Below, one piece after another: positions 56,651 to 64,000 of a DNA stretch of 64,000 nt. Origin of the DNA: Casp-actino8 sp964563545 (GTDB lineage: Bacteria; Actinomycetota; Acidimicrobiia; Acidimicrobiales; Ilumatobacteraceae); contig CAZLXB010000010.1 of NCBI GenBank assembly GCA_964563545.1, forward strand, positions 9,634 through 73,633. Reading direction: 5' to 3'. Under the pieces are notes generated by a model, which was not told the DNA's origin, searched no databases, and saw only the letters and a list, made by a program, of their open reading frames with translations. How positions within the stretch are numbered: the stretch's first letter is position 1; each line of letters starts with the position of its first letter. Both the position numbers and the translations under genes were made by a program.

Positions 56651-57793
56651 CTACTTGACGGAGCCTTTCCGGGCTGCCGCTTTCTTCGCCGGCACCTTCT
56701 TGACCACGACCTTCTTGGGGACGGACTTCTTGGCCGTGACCTTCTTGGCCGTTTCCTTCTTGGGCGCGCTCGTCTTGACCGCGGCCTTCTTGGCCGTTTC
56801 CTTCTTGGCCGTGACCTTCTTGGCCGTTTCCTTCTTGGGCGCGCTCGTCTTGACCGCGGCCTTCTTGGCCGTTTCTTTCTTGGGGGCGGCCTTCTTCGCG
56901 GCGACCTTCTTCGCCGGTGCCGACTTCGTCTCCTCGGCGACCTTCGATCCTCGCCGATTCGTGGGCTTCAGATCGATGCTGCGACGAGTGGCCACGACCG
57001 ACACCACCTCGAGGACGACTTCGTCGCCGATCTTCATCACATCGCGCGCCGAACGCGGCATCGGATCACCCATCAGTCGCAGGGGCACGTAACCATTGAC
57101 CTCGCCCATCTTCACGTAGGCACCGTGCGACGAATAACTGTCGACCACGCCCTTCACAACCGAACCGATCGGATGCTTCTCCACGAAATGCAGGAACGGG
57201 AGAACCCCGTTCACCGTCCGCGGCGCCGAGCCTTTGGCTTCGGAGACCGCCTTCTTCTTGGGGAGCGAGGAACCGGGTGGCGGAGCCTTGGGAACCGGCA
57301 TCGGCTTCATGGCCGCAGCACTGACCTTGGGTGCTTTTTGCGCCTTCTTGCCGGCGGTGGCCCGTCGACTCTTCTCGCCACGCACCGGAGTGCGGGGCAC
57401 GAAGACCCAACCGACATTGGGCACCGGTTTGCCACCGATGAGTCGACCGTCGTCGAAGAGCCACCGATACTCACCGTGGAACTCTTGGTAGCTGTCGTTC
57501 GAGAGAATCGAGGCCCCGACCTTCTGGGCGATCATAAGCACGAACGCGTCACCACGGCCCACGGTCCCGGCCGGTGGCGCGACGAGTTCGTTGTTGGCGA
57601 TCGCTTCGTCGAACTCGGCAACTTCCTTGCGGTCGATACGGTGCCCGAAGGTCGCGTCGACCACCACGGTGATCTTGTCCTTCGGGTTCTCGGCCATGAA
57701 GGCCATGACTGCCTCGTTCAACTGCTTGAGGCTGGGCTGCGACCGCCCTTCGGTGGCGATATTGGAACCGTCGACGATCACGTGGCGAGCCAT
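56651..57793 (-). CDS. NYN/Zc3h12a-like ribonuclease domain fused to S1 RNA-binding domain and Lys/Ala-rich tail
   Basis: A 380-aa three-part protein. Residues 1-130 form an NYN/PIN-like nuclease domain of the Zc3h12a type (HVIVDGSNIATEG with the first acidic residue, VVVDATFGHRID, GRGDAFVLMIAQKV, ILSNDSYQEF). Residues about 205-275 form an S1 domain (GSVVKGVVDSYSSHGAYVKM, DEVVLEVVSV). The last 100 residues are Lys/Ala/Thr repeats like histone H1 tails. ATG 57793 is chosen over an in-frame TTG 57808. It probably cuts or binds RNA near the nucleoid or ribosome (inference). It precedes xthA by 2 nt. Confidence 0.8.
   Translation of the reverse strand: MARHVIVDGSNIATEGRSQPSLKQLNEAVMAFMAENPKDKITVVVDATFGHRIDRKEVAEFDEAIANNELVAPPAGTVGRGDAFVLMIAQKVGASILSNDSYQEFHGEYRWLFDDGRLIGGKPVPNVGWVFVPRTPVRGEKSRRATAGKKAQKAPKVSAAAMKPMPVPKAPPPGSSLPKKKAVSEAKGSAPRTVNGVLPFLHFVEKHPIGSVVKGVVDSYSSHGAYVKMGEVNGYVPLRLMGDPMPRSARDVMKIGDEVVLEVVSVVATRRSIDLKPTNRRGSKVAEETKSAPAKKVAAKKAAPKKETAKKAAVKTSAPKKETAKKVTAKKETAKKAAVKTSAPKKETAKKVTAKKSVPKKVVVKKVPAKKAAARKGSVK
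56726..56875 (-). repeat. Perfect 75-bp tandem duplication
   Basis: Bases 56726-56800 and 56801-56875 are identical over all 75 positions. Each copy encodes a 25-residue Lys/Ala/Thr-rich unit of the tail. Zero divergence implies a recent duplication or strong homogenisation. Confidence 0.95.
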
Positions 57794-57840
57794 ACCCGCT
57801 CTAGTCAAGCATCCATGAGGGCTTCCGGACCGGCTCGCCC

Positions 57841-57846
57841 TACGAT
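57841..57846 (+). promoter_or_regulatory. -10 element of the HAD gene
   Basis: TACGAT, 6 nt before GTG 57853. Confidence 0.5.
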
Positions 57847-57852
57847 CGCTGT

Positions 57853-58518
57853 GTGACGAGTGCGGGTTCCGGAGTGCACCGAGCCGTCCTGTGGGACTTC
57901 GGCGGAGTGATCCTCAGCAGTCCTTTCGAGGCCTTCAACCGCTTCGAGGCAGAGCGCGGGATTCCCCTCGACTCGATCCGTCGGGTGAACTCCACCAATC
58001 CGCACGACAACGCTTGGGCGCGTTTCGAGCGCAGCGACATCGGCGCCGCCGAATTCGACGTGGAATTCGCCCGTGACGCCGCCGCCCTCGGCTTGGATAT
58101 CCGCGGCGCGGAAGTGCTCGCACTCTTGCGCGGCGACATCCGCCCCGACATGGTCCGTGCGCTCGATCGCGTCCGAGAAGCCGGTTTTCTCACCGCTTGC
58201 CTCACCAACAACATGACCGGCGGCGACGGACGTGCCGACCGACCCGTAGACGATCGGGAACACGCGATCAACGAGATCATGACCCGCTTCGACGCGGTGG
58301 TGGAGAGTTCGAAGGTCGGGGTTCGCAAACCCGAACCCCGCTTCTACGAAATCGCCTGCGAACTCCTCGGAGTCGCGGCCCCCGAATGTGTTTTCCTCGA
58401 CGACCTCGGCATCAATTTGAAACCGGCTGCCCACATGGGAATGACGACGATCAAGGTGTTGTCGGCCGATCAGGCGATCGGTGACCTCGAGACGATTCTC
58501 GGCTTGAACCTGCGCTGA
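57853..58518 (+). CDS. HAD superfamily hydrolase
   Basis: A 221-aa haloacid-dehalogenase-fold protein. Motif I is LWDFGGVIL with the nucleophilic Asp (the second Asp of phosphatase DxD is replaced by Gly, as in epoxide-hydrolase N-domains). Motif II is CLTNN, motif III the Lys in GVRKPEP, and motif IV FLDDLGIN. It is related to the N-terminal domain of ACAD10/soluble epoxide hydrolase. Activity may be phosphatase or none. GTG 57853 is leaderless; it converges with kgd. Confidence 0.85.
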   Translation: MTSAGSGVHRAVLWDFGGVILSSPFEAFNRFEAERGIPLDSIRRVNSTNPHDNAWARFERSDIGAAEFDVEFARDAAALGLDIRGAEVLALLRGDIRPDMVRALDRVREAGFLTACLTNNMTGGDGRADRPVDDREHAINEIMTRFDAVVESSKVGVRKPEPRFYEIACELLGVAAPECVFLDDLGINLKPAAHMGMTTIKVLSADQAIGDLETILGLNLR

Positions 58519-58521
58519 ACG

Positions 58522-61500
58522 TCAGAAGCCGGCGAAGGTTTCGTCCATCAGATCGGCGAGTTCCTGATCGTGAACCGTCTTCGATCCCGTCGCCGGGCTG
58601 CCGCTCGCCACTCGAGCCACGTGCCGCAGGTCGTAACCCTGCTCCTTCACGCGCCACGTGCGGTGCTCGACGAAGTGCCACGGCCCCATGTTGCTCGGCT
58701 CTTCCTGCAGCCACACGACTTCGCGGGCATTCGGGTAACGACTCAGGAGATTGAACATCTGCTCGATCGGGAACGGATACAGCTGCTCGACCCGGATGAC
58801 CGCTACCGGAGCCTTGCGCTTGTCGCGTTCGGCCATGGCGTCCCAGGCGACCTTGCCCGAGCAGAACACGAGCCTCTTCACCGACGACGCATCGGTGACG
58901 AACGGATCGTCGAGAACCTCCTGGAACGAACCGTGCTCGAGTTCACTCAGAGGTGAACGGCTCTCCTTCATGCGCAGGGGTTGCTTGGGGGTGAAGATCA
59001 CGAGCGGCTTGCGTACTTCGCGGTGCATCTGACGGCGCAGCACATGGAAGTACTGGGCAGCCGTGGTGGCATTGACCACTTGGATGTTGTCTTCCGCGCA
59101 CAACGTGAGGAAGCGTTCGATTCGCGCCGAGCTGTGTTCGGGGCCCTGACCTTCGTAGCCGTGCGGCAGAAGCATGACGAGGCCGTTGCGCTGACCCCAC
59201 TTGTCCTCGGCCGCCACGAGGTACTGATCGATGATGATCTGGGCGCCGTTCACGAAGTCGCCGAACTGCGCCTCCCACAGAACCAAAGCCTCCGGATTCG
59301 CGTGCGCGTAGCCGTACTCGAATCCAAGGGCGGCGTACTCGCTCAGAAGCGAGTCGTACACCCAGAACTTCTCGGCACCCTCGAGTTCGGCCAGCGGAAT
59401 CCAGACGCGCTCGGTCTCGTAATCGATGAGGGCCGCGTGACGATGGCTGAAGGTTCCACGACGCGAATCCTCACCGGCGAGACGCACCGGCAGGCCCTCG
59501 AGAACGAGCGACCCGAAGGCCAGCGCTTCAGCCGTGGCCCACTCGACCTCGCCCTGCTCGTACAACTTGCTGCGACCCTCGAACTGACGGCCGAGCTTGG
59601 GATGCACCGTGAAGCCGGCCGGATAGTCGGTGAGTTTGGCGAAGACTCGATCGAGTATCGGGCGCGCCACGCCGGTGTCGACGTGCGGAAGGACTCCGAT
59701 CGGCAGCGGCGGCTTGGCGACCTTGGTGGGGGCCGGCGCATGCGCGCGGGTCTCGTCGAGGGCCACCTGCAACTTGCGCTGGAAGTCGTCGAGAGCGCCC
59801 TCGGCTTCCTCGAGGGTGATGTCGCCGCGACCCACGAGAGCCTCGACGTAGAGCTTGCGCACGCTACGCTTCTCGGCGATGGCCTTGTACATGAGGGGCT
59901 GTGTGTAGCTCGGATCGTCACCTTCGTTGTGGCCGTGCCGTCGGTAGCAGACCATGTCGATGACGACGTCCTTGTGGAAACGCTGGCGGTACTCGAACGC
60001 GAGACGCGCCACCCGCACACAGGCCTCGGGATCGTCACCGTTCACGTGGAAGATCGGCGCCTGCACGGTCTTGGCCACGTCGCTGCAGTACAGCGACGAA
60101 CGCGCGTACTGCGGGGCCGTGGTGAAGCCGATCTGGTTGTTGATGATGAGATGGATCGTTCCGCCGACCCGGTATCCCATGATGTCGCTCATGGCCAGGC
60201 ACTCGGGAACGAGGCCCTGACCGGCGAAGGCGGCATCGCCGTGGATGAGAAGGGGTAGCGCGGGGAACGAACCCGGAGGATCGATCTGATCCTGCTGGGC
60301 GCGCACCATACCGAGCACGATCGGATCGACCGTTTCCAAGTGGCTCGGATTGGAAGCCAGTTCGATCTTGATGGAGTTACCCGATGGACTGGTGTGAGTT
60401 CCGGAAGCACCGAGGTGGTACTTCACATCGCCCGAACCCTGCACGGTGTCGGGGTCGACGTAGCCCTCGAACTCCTTGAAGAGCGAGTCGAGGCTCTTGC
60501 CCATCACGTTGGCGAGCACGTTGAGTCGCCCACGATGCGCCATTCCAAGTACTGCCGACTGCATACCGGCGTTGGCCGACAACGACAGAACCTCGTCGAG
60601 GATCGGAACCGCGCTCTCGGCACCTTCGAGTCCAAACCGCTTCGTTCCGACGTACTTGGTGGCGAGGAACTTCTCGAAGGCCTCGGCGGCGTTCAGACGC
60701 TCGAGGATGCGGCGCTTCTCCTCCTTGGAGAACTGGAAGTCGACACCCTCGAAACGAGACTGGATCCAGCGCTGTTCCTCGGTGTCCTGGATGTGCATGT
60801 ATTCGACACCGATGGTTCGGCAATACGCGTCGCGCAACACGCCGAGAAGATCGCCGAGCGCCATGCGCGTCGTTCCGGCCACGCCACCGGTGAGGAATTC
60901 TCGGTCGAGATCCCAGATCGTGAGGCCGTAGGTCGCCGGATCGAGTTCTACGGGAAGCTTGGGCTCCTTCCACCGCAACGGGTCGATGTCGGCGATGAGA
61001 TGGCCTCGCACCCGATGTACGCGGATGAGCGTCGCGATCTGCATCTGCTTGTGCAGCATCGCCTCTTCGCGGTCGAGCGGGTTGACGTCGGTACGCCACT
61101 TGACGGCCTCGTACGGGACGCCGAGGCTCTTGAACACCGCTTCGTAGAAACCGTGTTCGCCGAGCAAGAGTTCGTGGACGCGCTTCAGGAAAAGTCCACT
61201 CTCGGCACCTTGGATGATGCGATGGTCGTACGTGCTGGTGACGGTCACGACCTTGGACACCCCGAGGGTTCCGAGCGCACGCTCATCAGCGCCCTGGAAC
61301 TCGGCCGGGTAGTCGATGCTGCCGACACCGACGATCACTCCCTGGCCCGGCATCAGACGCGGCACACTCTGCACCGTGCCGATCGTTCCCGGGTTGGTGA
61401 GACTCACCGTGGCGCCCTGGAAATCGGAAACCTGCAGTTTGTTGGACTTGACCTTGCGCACAAGGTCGTCGTAGGCCACCAGAAACTCGGCGAAATTCAG

Positions 61501-62154
61501 GGTGTCGGCGTCGCGGAGCACCGGCACCACGAGTGTGCGACTGCCGTCCGACTTGGCGACGTCGACCGCGAGACCCACATTGACGTGTTCGTGCCGAATC
61601 ACGCGTGGCTTGCCGTCGGCGCCTTCGACGAAAGCGCTGTTCATCACCGGTACCGCGTCGGCGATGGCGCGCACCACTGCGTAGCCGATGAGGTGCGTGA
61701 ACGAAACTTTGCTGAGTCCACTACGACTGCGATAGCCGTTGATCACCCGGCGATTGACCTCGAGCAACTTGGCCGGCACGTTGCGGAAACTCGTGGCGGT
61801 GGGCACCGAGAGACTGCGCTCCATGTTGGCCACGATCGCCACACCGGCACCCTTGATGAGTTCGCCGGTCGAGTCGGTGGGCACGGGACGCGCCGCCGGG
61901 GCGGCCTGCCCATTCGACGACGGCAGGGCCGGAGCGGCGGTTCCGTTGGCCACCACTGGAGCGGGAGCCGGGGCCACCACAGGGGCGGCGGCGGCGACCT
62001 CGGCCAAGGACTTGTAATCGGAGAAGAACTCGCGCCACGACTCGCCGACCAGCGATGGGTCCTGCCGGAACTGCTCGTACATCTCCTCGACGAGCCAGCT
62101 GTTGGCTCCGAAGTCGGGCGACCCTTCGGCCGGCTGGGCAACGGTGTCAGTCAC
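58522..62154 (-). CDS. kgd: Multifunctional 2-oxoglutarate metabolism enzyme Kgd (E2-like domain plus E1)
   Basis: A 1210-aa TCA-cycle enzyme, thiamine-dependent. It has an N-terminal docking helix (SWLVEEMYEQFRQDP), an Ala/Pro linker, and an E2 acyltransferase-like domain without a lipoyl domain (TYDHRIIQGAESG). The E1 2-oxoglutarate decarboxylase part follows (AMAHRGRLNVLANV, GDAAFAGQG, ending ATGSKTVHDQELADLMDE). This fused form is typical of actinobacteria and can act as decarboxylase, carboligase or, with Lpd/DlaT, dehydrogenase. GTG 62154 is chosen because TACAGT lies 7 nt upstream. Confidence 0.95.
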   Translation of the reverse strand: MTDTVAQPAEGSPDFGANSWLVEEMYEQFRQDPSLVGESWREFFSDYKSLAEVAAAAPVVAPAPAPVVANGTAAPALPSSNGQAAPAARPVPTDSTGELIKGAGVAIVANMERSLSVPTATSFRNVPAKLLEVNRRVINGYRSRSGLSKVSFTHLIGYAVVRAIADAVPVMNSAFVEGADGKPRVIRHEHVNVGLAVDVAKSDGSRTLVVPVLRDADTLNFAEFLVAYDDLVRKVKSNKLQVSDFQGATVSLTNPGTIGTVQSVPRLMPGQGVIVGVGSIDYPAEFQGADERALGTLGVSKVVTVTSTYDHRIIQGAESGLFLKRVHELLLGEHGFYEAVFKSLGVPYEAVKWRTDVNPLDREEAMLHKQMQIATLIRVHRVRGHLIADIDPLRWKEPKLPVELDPATYGLTIWDLDREFLTGGVAGTTRMALGDLLGVLRDAYCRTIGVEYMHIQDTEEQRWIQSRFEGVDFQFSKEEKRRILERLNAAEAFEKFLATKYVGTKRFGLEGAESAVPILDEVLSLSANAGMQSAVLGMAHRGRLNVLANVMGKSLDSLFKEFEGYVDPDTVQGSGDVKYHLGASGTHTSPSGNSIKIELASNPSHLETVDPIVLGMVRAQQDQIDPPGSFPALPLLIHGDAAFAGQGLVPECLAMSDIMGYRVGGTIHLIINNQIGFTTAPQYARSSLYCSDVAKTVQAPIFHVNGDDPEACVRVARLAFEYRQRFHKDVVIDMVCYRRHGHNEGDDPSYTQPLMYKAIAEKRSVRKLYVEALVGRGDITLEEAEGALDDFQRKLQVALDETRAHAPAPTKVAKPPLPIGVLPHVDTGVARPILDRVFAKLTDYPAGFTVHPKLGRQFEGRSKLYEQGEVEWATAEALAFGSLVLEGLPVRLAGEDSRRGTFSHRHAALIDYETERVWIPLAELEGAEKFWVYDSLLSEYAALGFEYGYAHANPEALVLWEAQFGDFVNGAQIIIDQYLVAAEDKWGQRNGLVMLLPHGYEGQGPEHSSARIERFLTLCAEDNIQVVNATTAAQYFHVLRRQMHREVRKPLVIFTPKQPLRMKESRSPLSELEHGSFQEVLDDPFVTDASSVKRLVFCSGKVAWDAMAERDKRKAPVAVIRVEQLYPFPIEQMFNLLSRYPNAREVVWLQEEPSNMGPWHFVEHRTWRVKEQGYDLRHVARVASGSPATGSKTVHDQELADLMDETFAGF

Positions 62155-62161
62155 GGCGAGA

Positions 62162-62167
62162 ACTGTA
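62162..62167 (-). promoter_or_regulatory. -10 element of kgd
   Basis: TACAGT on the minus strand, 7 nt before GTG 62154. Confidence 0.5.
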
Positions 62168-62225
62168 CCCCTCCCCCTCGGCTGACCTGCGGTGATCAAA
62201 AGTGAAACGCGTACCGCCGAACCAT

Positions 62226-62255
62226 TTGATTTTCACAAGTTCCAACTTCTAGATT
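62226..62255 (+). promoter_or_regulatory. Promoter of the cupredoxin gene
   Basis: -35 TTGATT (62226-62231), an 18-nt spacer and -10 TAGATT (62250-62255), 6 nt before ATG 62262. The AT-rich region is unusual for this sequence, so this may be one of the strongest promoters here. Confidence 0.65.
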
Positions 62256-62261
62256 GTTGCC

Positions 62262-62642
62262 ATGCGCCCCCGCTTGCTGACCTCGCTCCTCGTGGCCCCA
62301 CTGGCCCTCCTCGTCTCGTGCGGCGGTGGATCTTCGGCCCCCGAGACCACCATTCCTGGCGATGCCGGACTCGTGGTGAAGGCGGTCCCCACGATCCGTT
62401 GGGACAAGTCCGACTACACGGCCACCGCCGGTGAGGTGAACGTCTTTCTCGCCAACGACGACAACGTGAAGCACATCCTGGTGATCCGCGAAGGCGACAA
62501 AGTCGTCGGTGATCTCGAACTCGTCGTGAACAAGCGCGGCGATACTGATCAAGGATCGATCGAACTCGCCGCCGGTACTTACAGCGTGTATTGCATCGTG
62601 CCCGGCCACGGCGGCATGAACTCCACGCTCACCGTCTCCTGA
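62262..62642 (+). CDS. Cupredoxin-domain lipoprotein
   Basis: A 126-aa protein with a signal peptide and lipobox (LALLVSC, Cys20) and then one cupredoxin domain. The copper ligands expected for a type 1 site are visible: His in VKHILVI, and Cys, His and Met in YCIVPGHGGMNS. It is a membrane-anchored, extracytoplasmic electron carrier or copper-binding protein. It is read leaderlessly from ATG 62262 and ends before a strong terminator. Confidence 0.88.
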   Translation: MRPRLLTSLLVAPLALLVSCGGGSSAPETTIPGDAGLVVKAVPTIRWDKSDYTATAGEVNVFLANDDNVKHILVIREGDKVVGDLELVVNKRGDTDQGSIELAAGTYSVYCIVPGHGGMNSTLTVS

Positions 62643-62671
62643 CGACTCGCTCCGACAACCGATCCAGAACG

Positions 62672-62703
62672 CGAAGAGGCCGCCCCGAAGGGCGGCCTCT
62701 TCG
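62672..62703. terminator. Strong terminator between the cupredoxin and PuuD-like genes
   Basis: CGAAGAGGCCGCCC and its exact complement form a 14-bp stem with a CGAA tetraloop, followed by TTTCGTT on the plus strand. It probably ends both convergent transcripts. Confidence 0.85.
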
Positions 62704-62727
62704 TTTCGTTCGACTGACGGGCGTCGA

Positions 62728-63486
62728 TCAGGCCTTGAGCAGGATCTCGCTCAACACATAGAGGACCACGAACAGAACGCCACCGGTGATCATGGCGTTC
62801 TTGTGACTCTCATACGGCCACAGCAACTTGTTGGTCGCCGCCGTACCGCCGAGCTTGCCGAGGCAGTTGAGTTCGAGGATCGCGCCGATGACGACGGCGA
62901 TGATCACGAAGGTCCAGGCCTTGCCGGCGCTGTCGACGTCGAATGCGCCGCCATAGAAGTGGGCCGACCCGACCATGAACCAGAGCATCGAGAACGAAAA
63001 GATCAGGTTCTGTCGGCTGGCGAGCAAGGCCCGACGGCCGGCCGCCGGTGCGTTGGCATCGGCTTCGCCCCCTCCGAGCACATTGGCAGCATTGGCGAGC
63101 ACGGTGCGCTGGTTCTTCCAGATGACCATCCACACGTTGGCCGCCATCAGGATGCCGAGCAGCATGCCGACGAAGATGGCCGAGTCGTGGGCGAGATCGT
63201 TGGTCGGCAGATCGCTCATGAAGTCCTGCATGTAGTCCTTGGTCACGCCGATGATCAGCAGGCCGAGAACCAGCGTCACGATCGAGGCCCAGCGGAACCA
63301 CCACAGCGCGCGGCGGGCCAGCTTGTCGATCGAGATGTTGCGGGCCTTGCCCTCGTCGCCGTAAGCGGCGAAGGCCGGTACCTGAACCAGATTGAAGTAG
63401 TACAGCAAGCCGATCCATGCGATACCGGCGAGCACGTGCAGGGCGCGCAGGAACTGCGAGAACCCGTCCTGGGTGAAAATCTCCAC
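62728..63486 (-). CDS. PuuD-like multi-pass membrane protein (urate hydroxylase family)
   Basis: A 252-aa protein with about seven hydrophobic helices. The start FLRALHVLAGIAWIGLLYYF matches the membrane part of PuuD urate oxidases; RRALWWFRWAS and NVWMVIWKNQ follow. PuuD enzymes carry a C-terminal cytochrome c domain, absent here, so urate oxidation is unproven. GTG 63486 is chosen because AGGAGG lies 7 nt before it. Confidence 0.75.
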   Translation of the reverse strand: MEIFTQDGFSQFLRALHVLAGIAWIGLLYYFNLVQVPAFAAYGDEGKARNISIDKLARRALWWFRWASIVTLVLGLLIIGVTKDYMQDFMSDLPTNDLAHDSAIFVGMLLGILMAANVWMVIWKNQRTVLANAANVLGGGEADANAPAAGRRALLASRQNLIFSFSMLWFMVGSAHFYGGAFDVDSAGKAWTFVIIAVVIGAILELNCLGKLGGTAATNKLLWPYESHKNAMITGGVLFVVLYVLSEILLKA

Positions 63487-63605
63487 TGTCTTTCCTCCTA
63501 GTGGGCGCCCGTGAGCGGGCGACGACCCGATCAAGGTACCAATCCCTCCGAGGTGAGTCAGCGATTGGTCCTGTCGAGCCCCGGGACGGCCAACGGGGTG
63601 GGCAC

Positions 63606-63611
63606 TAGCCT
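63606..63611 (+). promoter_or_regulatory. -10 element of ettA
   Basis: TAGCCT, giving a leader of about 40 nt that includes GAGAGG before ATG 63657. Confidence 0.4.
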
Positions 63612-63656
63612 GAATCGAGCCGTCCACCCGGCCGTTCATCCTCTCGAGAGGTCCCC

Positions 63657-64000
63657 ATGGCGCACGAGTTCATCTACACCTGTTACAAGTTGGCGAGGCA
63701 TTACCCGCCCGATCGGACAGTGCTCGAGAACATCTCTCTGTCGTTCTACCCCGGGGCCAAGATCGGCGTCCTCGGCTCGAACGGTGCCGGTAAGTCGAGT
63801 CTTCTGCGGATCATGGCCGGTCAGGACGACGGCTACTCGGGTGAGGCCCGCCTGACCCCCGGGTTCACCGTCGGGCATCTCGCCCAGGAGCCCCAGCTCG
63901 ATCCGGCCAAGGACGTCCTCGGCAACGTGATGGATGGCGTTGCACCGGTGAAGGCCATTCTCGATCGCTACAACGAGGTCATGGCGATGTGGGGCGACCC
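63657..64000 (+). CDS. ettA: Energy-dependent translational throttle protein EttA (ABC-F), 3' end off window
   Basis: The first 114 codons of an ABC-F ATPase that binds the ribosomal E site and gates translation by ATP/ADP level. It begins MAHEFIYTCYKLARHYPP, with ISLSFYPGAKIGVLGSNGAG and Walker A GSNGAGKSS, and LAQEPQLDP. The open frame runs past base 64000; the second ABC domain is not visible. Confidence 0.92.
   Translation, partial: MAHEFIYTCYKLARHYPPDRTVLENISLSFYPGAKIGVLGSNGAGKSSLLRIMAGQDDGYSGEARLTPGFTVGHLAQEPQLDPAKDVLGNVMDGVAPVKAILDRYNEVMAMWGD

Noticed and set aside
60340..62205. 621-codon plus-strand frame opposite kgd
   Set aside because: It is the antisense of a well-supported 1210-aa enzyme, its sequence is low-complexity Arg/His-rich, and it has no promoter or ribosome site.
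1..64000. CRISPR arrays, insertion sequences, prophage and toxin-antitoxin modules
   Set aside because: No regularly spaced repeats, transposase or integrase motifs, or small toxin-like pairs were seen. The gene order is that of a conserved chromosome core.

Overview
The window is about 64 kb of GC-rich, densely packed chromosome from an actinobacterium, most likely of the class Acidimicrobiia (an Ilumatobacter-like lineage). The pointers are high GC, several F420-type luciferase-like oxidoreductases, an AHPDDE (mycothiol amidase-type) hydrolase, a fused 2-oxoglutarate decarboxylase (Kgd), GTP-dependent PEP carboxykinase, a UvrD2-type helicase with an HRDC domain, and actinobacterial gene orders (rplS/DUF2469/yraN; coaD/DivIVA-like/DUF177/rpmF/plsX/acpP/rnc/mutM). 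The taxon is inferred from content, not proven. One 100-N assembly gap (26490-26589) shows this is a scaffold.

Layout. 1-6.0 kb: a class A penicillin-binding protein running off the left edge, then a three-gene plus-strand operon (luciferase-like oxidoreductase, Gfo/Idh/MocA oxidoreductase, exported DMFA2_C-like lipoprotein). 5.6-7.1 kb: two paralogous pseudo-receiver/LuxR regulators and tRNA-Val. 7.2-13.2 kb: a sigma-70 factor, an inositol-monophosphatase-family enzyme, two unknown proteins, an SsuD-like oxidoreductase with an aldo/keto reductase, and an APC permease. 13.2-17 kb: tRNA-Met and tRNA-Asn, recA with an SOS promoter, a DUF983 protein, a class-III aminotransferase, tRNA-His and tRNA-Lys. 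17-21.6 kb: psuG, a 23S uracil methyltransferase, rpe, an exported protein, an enoyl-CoA hydratase and two small proteins.

21.6-43.6 kb is the informational core, almost all on the minus strand: yraN, DUF2469, rplS, trmD, rimM, khpA, rpsP, ffh, a lipoprotein, ftsY, smc, mutM, rnc, acpP, plsX, rpmF, DUF177, a DivIVA-like protein, coaD, rsmD, a DUF2079 membrane protein, recG and a DAK2/FakA-type protein. These serve translation, protein targeting, chromosome structure, fatty-acid/phospholipid initiation and repair. 43.8-64 kb: rpmB, a cold-shock-like protein, pckG, a mycothiol-type hydrolase operon, CoA transferase, alpha/beta hydrolase, another luciferase-like oxidoreductase with galK, a PH-domain protein, uvrD2, a thioesterase, xthA, an unusual NYN-S1-lysine/alanine-tail protein, a HAD protein, kgd, a cupredoxin lipoprotein, a PuuD-like membrane protein and the start of ettA.

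A recurrent signal is a -10 hexamer of the form nAnnnT (usually TAnnnT) ending 6-8 nt before an ATG or GTG, which implies widespread leaderless transcription and fixes many start codons. Two divergent gene pairs have physically overlapping -10 boxes. No CRISPR array, insertion sequence, prophage or rRNA operon was seen, and no gene-free stretch exceeds about 300 bases. The most unusual items are the NYN-S1-tail protein, the twin Asp-less regulators (one with a G10 tract before its start), the overlapping divergent promoters, a probable CTG start in yraN, and an assembly gap that looks artificial.
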